A stretch of DNA of 64,000 nucleotides from Hermatobates lingyangjiaoensis (Eukaryota > Arthropoda > Insecta > Hemiptera > Hermatobatidae): contig JAPFBL010000036.1 of the NCBI GenBank assembly GCA_026182355.1, forward strand, positions 248,001 to 312,000, written 5' to 3'. Shown piece after piece: positions 62,315 to 64,000 of this stretch. The notes beneath the pieces were generated by a model. The model saw only the letters and a list, made by a program, of their open reading frames with translations. It was not told the origin of the DNA and ran no database searches. How positions within the stretch are numbered: position 1 is the stretch's first letter; every line of letters begins with the position of its first letter. The position numbers were made by a program, and so were the translations under genes.

Positions 62315-62318
<4 letters not shown>
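61930..62318. repeat. Palindrome of PLE-type ends (family C)
   Basis: Arms 61930-62097 and 62149-62318 are about 168-170 bp, mostly identical when inverted, with a 51-bp centre. On the minus strand the left arm keeps CUGAAGA, a gacata/tatgtc helix and GAAACGUC (61981-62015). On the plus strand the right arm has CAGAGGA and CAAAACGUC, so two core positions are changed. (TA)n bounds both sides (61868-61892; 62317-62351). Confidence 0.92.

Positions 62319-62351
<33 letters not shown>
62317..62351. repeat. (TA)n microsatellite
   Basis: Pure TA, touching the family C palindrome. Confidence 0.95.
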
Positions 62352-62354
<3 letters not shown>

Positions 62355-62503
62355 CTCTAAGTCAGTCAATCTAAGCCTGAAGATGATCAATTTAAACTTT
62401 GGAGAAGTATAAAATAGTTATATAAGTAATTCTTTTAGCATAATGACAACCATTGGAAAGAAAACCTTTGAGAAAAATTTTCTCACTATATCTGACAATT
62501 TGG

Positions 62504-62508
<5 letters not shown>
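62352..62508. other. Short unit between two (TA)n tracts
   Basis: Carries 'gcctgaagatgatc' near 62375, like the start of the CUGAAGAUG words in families C and D, but no matching GAAA helix. Possibly a degraded PLE end. Confidence 0.3.

Positions 62509-62551
<43 letters not shown>
62509..62551. repeat. (TA)n microsatellite
   Basis: About 43 bp of TA. Confidence 0.95.
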
Positions 62552-62554
<3 letters not shown>

Positions 62555-63023
62555 GTAACTCACCATAAATGATTGAAGATAATCGTTCTCAGGCCTTTCG
62601 TTTTCACGTTGTCAGAGAGCAAAGGAATACAAGTTATTGCAAGTTATGGATTTTGATTTAAAGTTGCATGAAGATTGGCATCATTGACAGTATTTTTCCC
62701 TATTACATTAGAAACAGTCTTGATTTGTTTAACGATTCATTCAATTAGAAATTCATCCAATTTAAAAAGGCATGGACTAGTGTTCACTAAGCTCTTAGTT
62801 CACTAAAGCCTTTTATGTGGGCGCTTTCAACAATGTTTCTTCTTCTTTCACACGACATAAATACCAACTCCTTTGCTTCTTCCCAGTTGATTAAGTGATT
62901 TTTGTCTCTTTAGTGAGTAGGAAAAAGGCACTTTTGTCTTCTAACCAAATACTGATGTTACTTAATCCTTGTGTTTATTTTTTTTTTGTGTGTATGTAAG
63001 AGGGCAGCAATTCTTCACATAAG
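62552..63023. other. Unassigned DNA
   Basis: No supported feature. Confidence 0.35.
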
Positions 63024-63452
63024 CATATTTCATTGAAATGCACAGCATCCTTTGCGTTAACGATTTTAAAATTGGTCTGCTCCAATTTCCTCACAAAGTT
63101 GCGGTGGGTTGGTGTTAATTGCCATATCAATTGCCCAAGAGACATCTTAATTTAGCGTGAGCTGCTAGTCTGCCTGACCAAACGTATAGCCTCTCGTTCC
63201 TGATTGATCAGTGCTACTTTCCAACCCAGCCAATTGATTCATATTCATTACCAGTTTGTAGGAATTATCAAAATTCCTACTACATGGCATAGTGTTCATT
63301 TCACAAATTTAAGCTCATGCTAAATTAAGATGTCTCTTGGGCAATTGATATGGCATTGAACACCAACCCACCGCAAAATTGTGAGGAAATTGGAGCAGAC
63401 CAGCTTTAAAGTCGTTAATACAGAGGCTGCTGTGCATTTCATTGAAAAATAT
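63024..63452. repeat. Inverted repeat carrying a PLE-like coding scrap (family E)
   Basis: Arms 63024-63164 and 63312-63452 are complementary with scattered mismatches, with a 147-bp centre. Both arms contain the coding scrap described at 63330-63500, in opposite orientations. Confidence 0.85.
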
Positions 63453-63500
63453 ATGTATGAGTTCTTGAATATGACATCAAACTTTATACCTGTTTCTTAA
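63330..63500 (+). pseudogene. Conserved coding scrap, homologue of 58545-58661
   Basis: The frame from ATG 63330 to taa 63498-63500 reads MSLGQLIW, H, a stop (63357), then RKIVRKLEQTSFKVVNTEAA, VHFIEKYMYEFLNMTSNFIP. It extends about 20 codons beyond the copy at 58545 and ends in a F...Y...L.....IP pattern plausible for the region just before a PLE reverse transcriptase. It is part of an inverted repeat, and an inactivated mirror copy lies at 63024-63164 on the minus strand. Function unproven. Confidence 0.45.
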
Positions 63501-64000
63501 CAAGCTTCTCAATTTTTCTCAATAACACTCTTGTTTTTTTTGTCTATACAGGAAAGTATATCTCCTATAATTGGCATGTTTAGAATGAACAAGTCATCTT
63601 CAGAACGTGAATAATTTCTTGGGTGAATTTTTTGGTTAATTGTATATACAAAGTGAAGACAGTAGACGTTGTTTTTACTTAAAGTTTAAGATTGGCTGGT
63701 TGTTAGTCCTATCAGGTGAGTGGCCTCGCAGTCCGGGTTACTATTACCTGTAAGGGTTTTTGGATGGCTTTGTTGTGAAATAAAGAGCTTAAAATTTGGA
63801 ATTAATAGTCATATTATCCGTCATACCTCGCATAATATCTGGGAACTCGACCGGTTTCAGGTTCTCCAGCTCTCTAGAGTTATGTCGGGTAATACTTACT
63901 TACTATTAATTCTAATATTACTAACCACAGTAGAAATAACCCATTAACTATATTTCATTATTTTCGAATTTTCCAATGGCTTGAATATTTAATACTGATT
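63501..64000. other. Unassigned DNA
   Basis: A plus-strand open stretch at 63720-63947 has no recognisable domain. Nothing else is seen. Confidence 0.35.

Overview
This window reads as strongly AT-rich, gene-poor eukaryotic nuclear DNA. It has no operons, no long open frames, and no host exon, rRNA or standard tRNA gene that I could support. What can be identified is almost entirely transposable-element debris and simple repeats. The organism is most likely an arthropod. This is an inference from the mix: a tRNA-derived SINE whose 3' tail is a short CCTAA/TTAGG-type array, a mariner, a Helitron with the usual AT-rich 5' end, Jockey-type non-LTR fragments, and several Penelope-like element (PLE) fragments with hammerhead-like termini next to (TA)n. 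I cannot assign an order or species.

Layout. 1-4.9 kb: an old copy of a non-coding terminal-inverted-repeat (TIR) element, then unassigned DNA. 5.0-6.3 kb: the 3' half of a PLE (broken reverse transcriptase plus a GIY-YIG endonuclease) ending in a hammerhead-like motif and (TA)n. 6.6-6.9 kb: a SINE with a perfect 16-bp target duplication. 7.2-7.4 kb: an inverted pair of PLE ends between two (TA)n tracts. 9.8 kb: a Jockey tail. 14.2-15.0 kb: ten copies of a 79-bp satellite. 16.5-17.4 kb: an internally deleted mariner. 21.6-23.2 kb: the most complete TIR-element copy. 26.1 kb: a non-LTR reverse transcriptase scrap. 26.8-27.1 kb: a 150-bp tandem duplication. 27.7-28.4 kb: a chain of PLE ends separated by (TA)n. 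29-36 kb: TIR-element fragments, a 33-bp minisatellite and a foldback element. 36.5-37.0 kb: a hAT 3' end. 39.5 kb: a second foldback. 43.1 kb: a Jockey tail. 45.3-45.6 and 54.9-56.3 kb: Helitrons. 50.6-51.4 kb: two large palindromes of PLE-type ends. 58-63.5 kb: a dense PLE graveyard with a second SINE.

Several GC-richer islands of 100-350 bp (about 11.6, 23.65, 25.2, 33.9, 48.2 and 57.1 kb) stand out from the AT-rich background, and most contain GA/CT-rich tracts. They are the best candidates for host regulatory DNA, but this is unproven.

The most unusual theme is repeated several times with unrelated sequences. Short PLE-type ends carrying hammerhead-like cores lie tail to tail as imperfect palindromes, and in most cases they are bounded by (TA)n on one or both sides.
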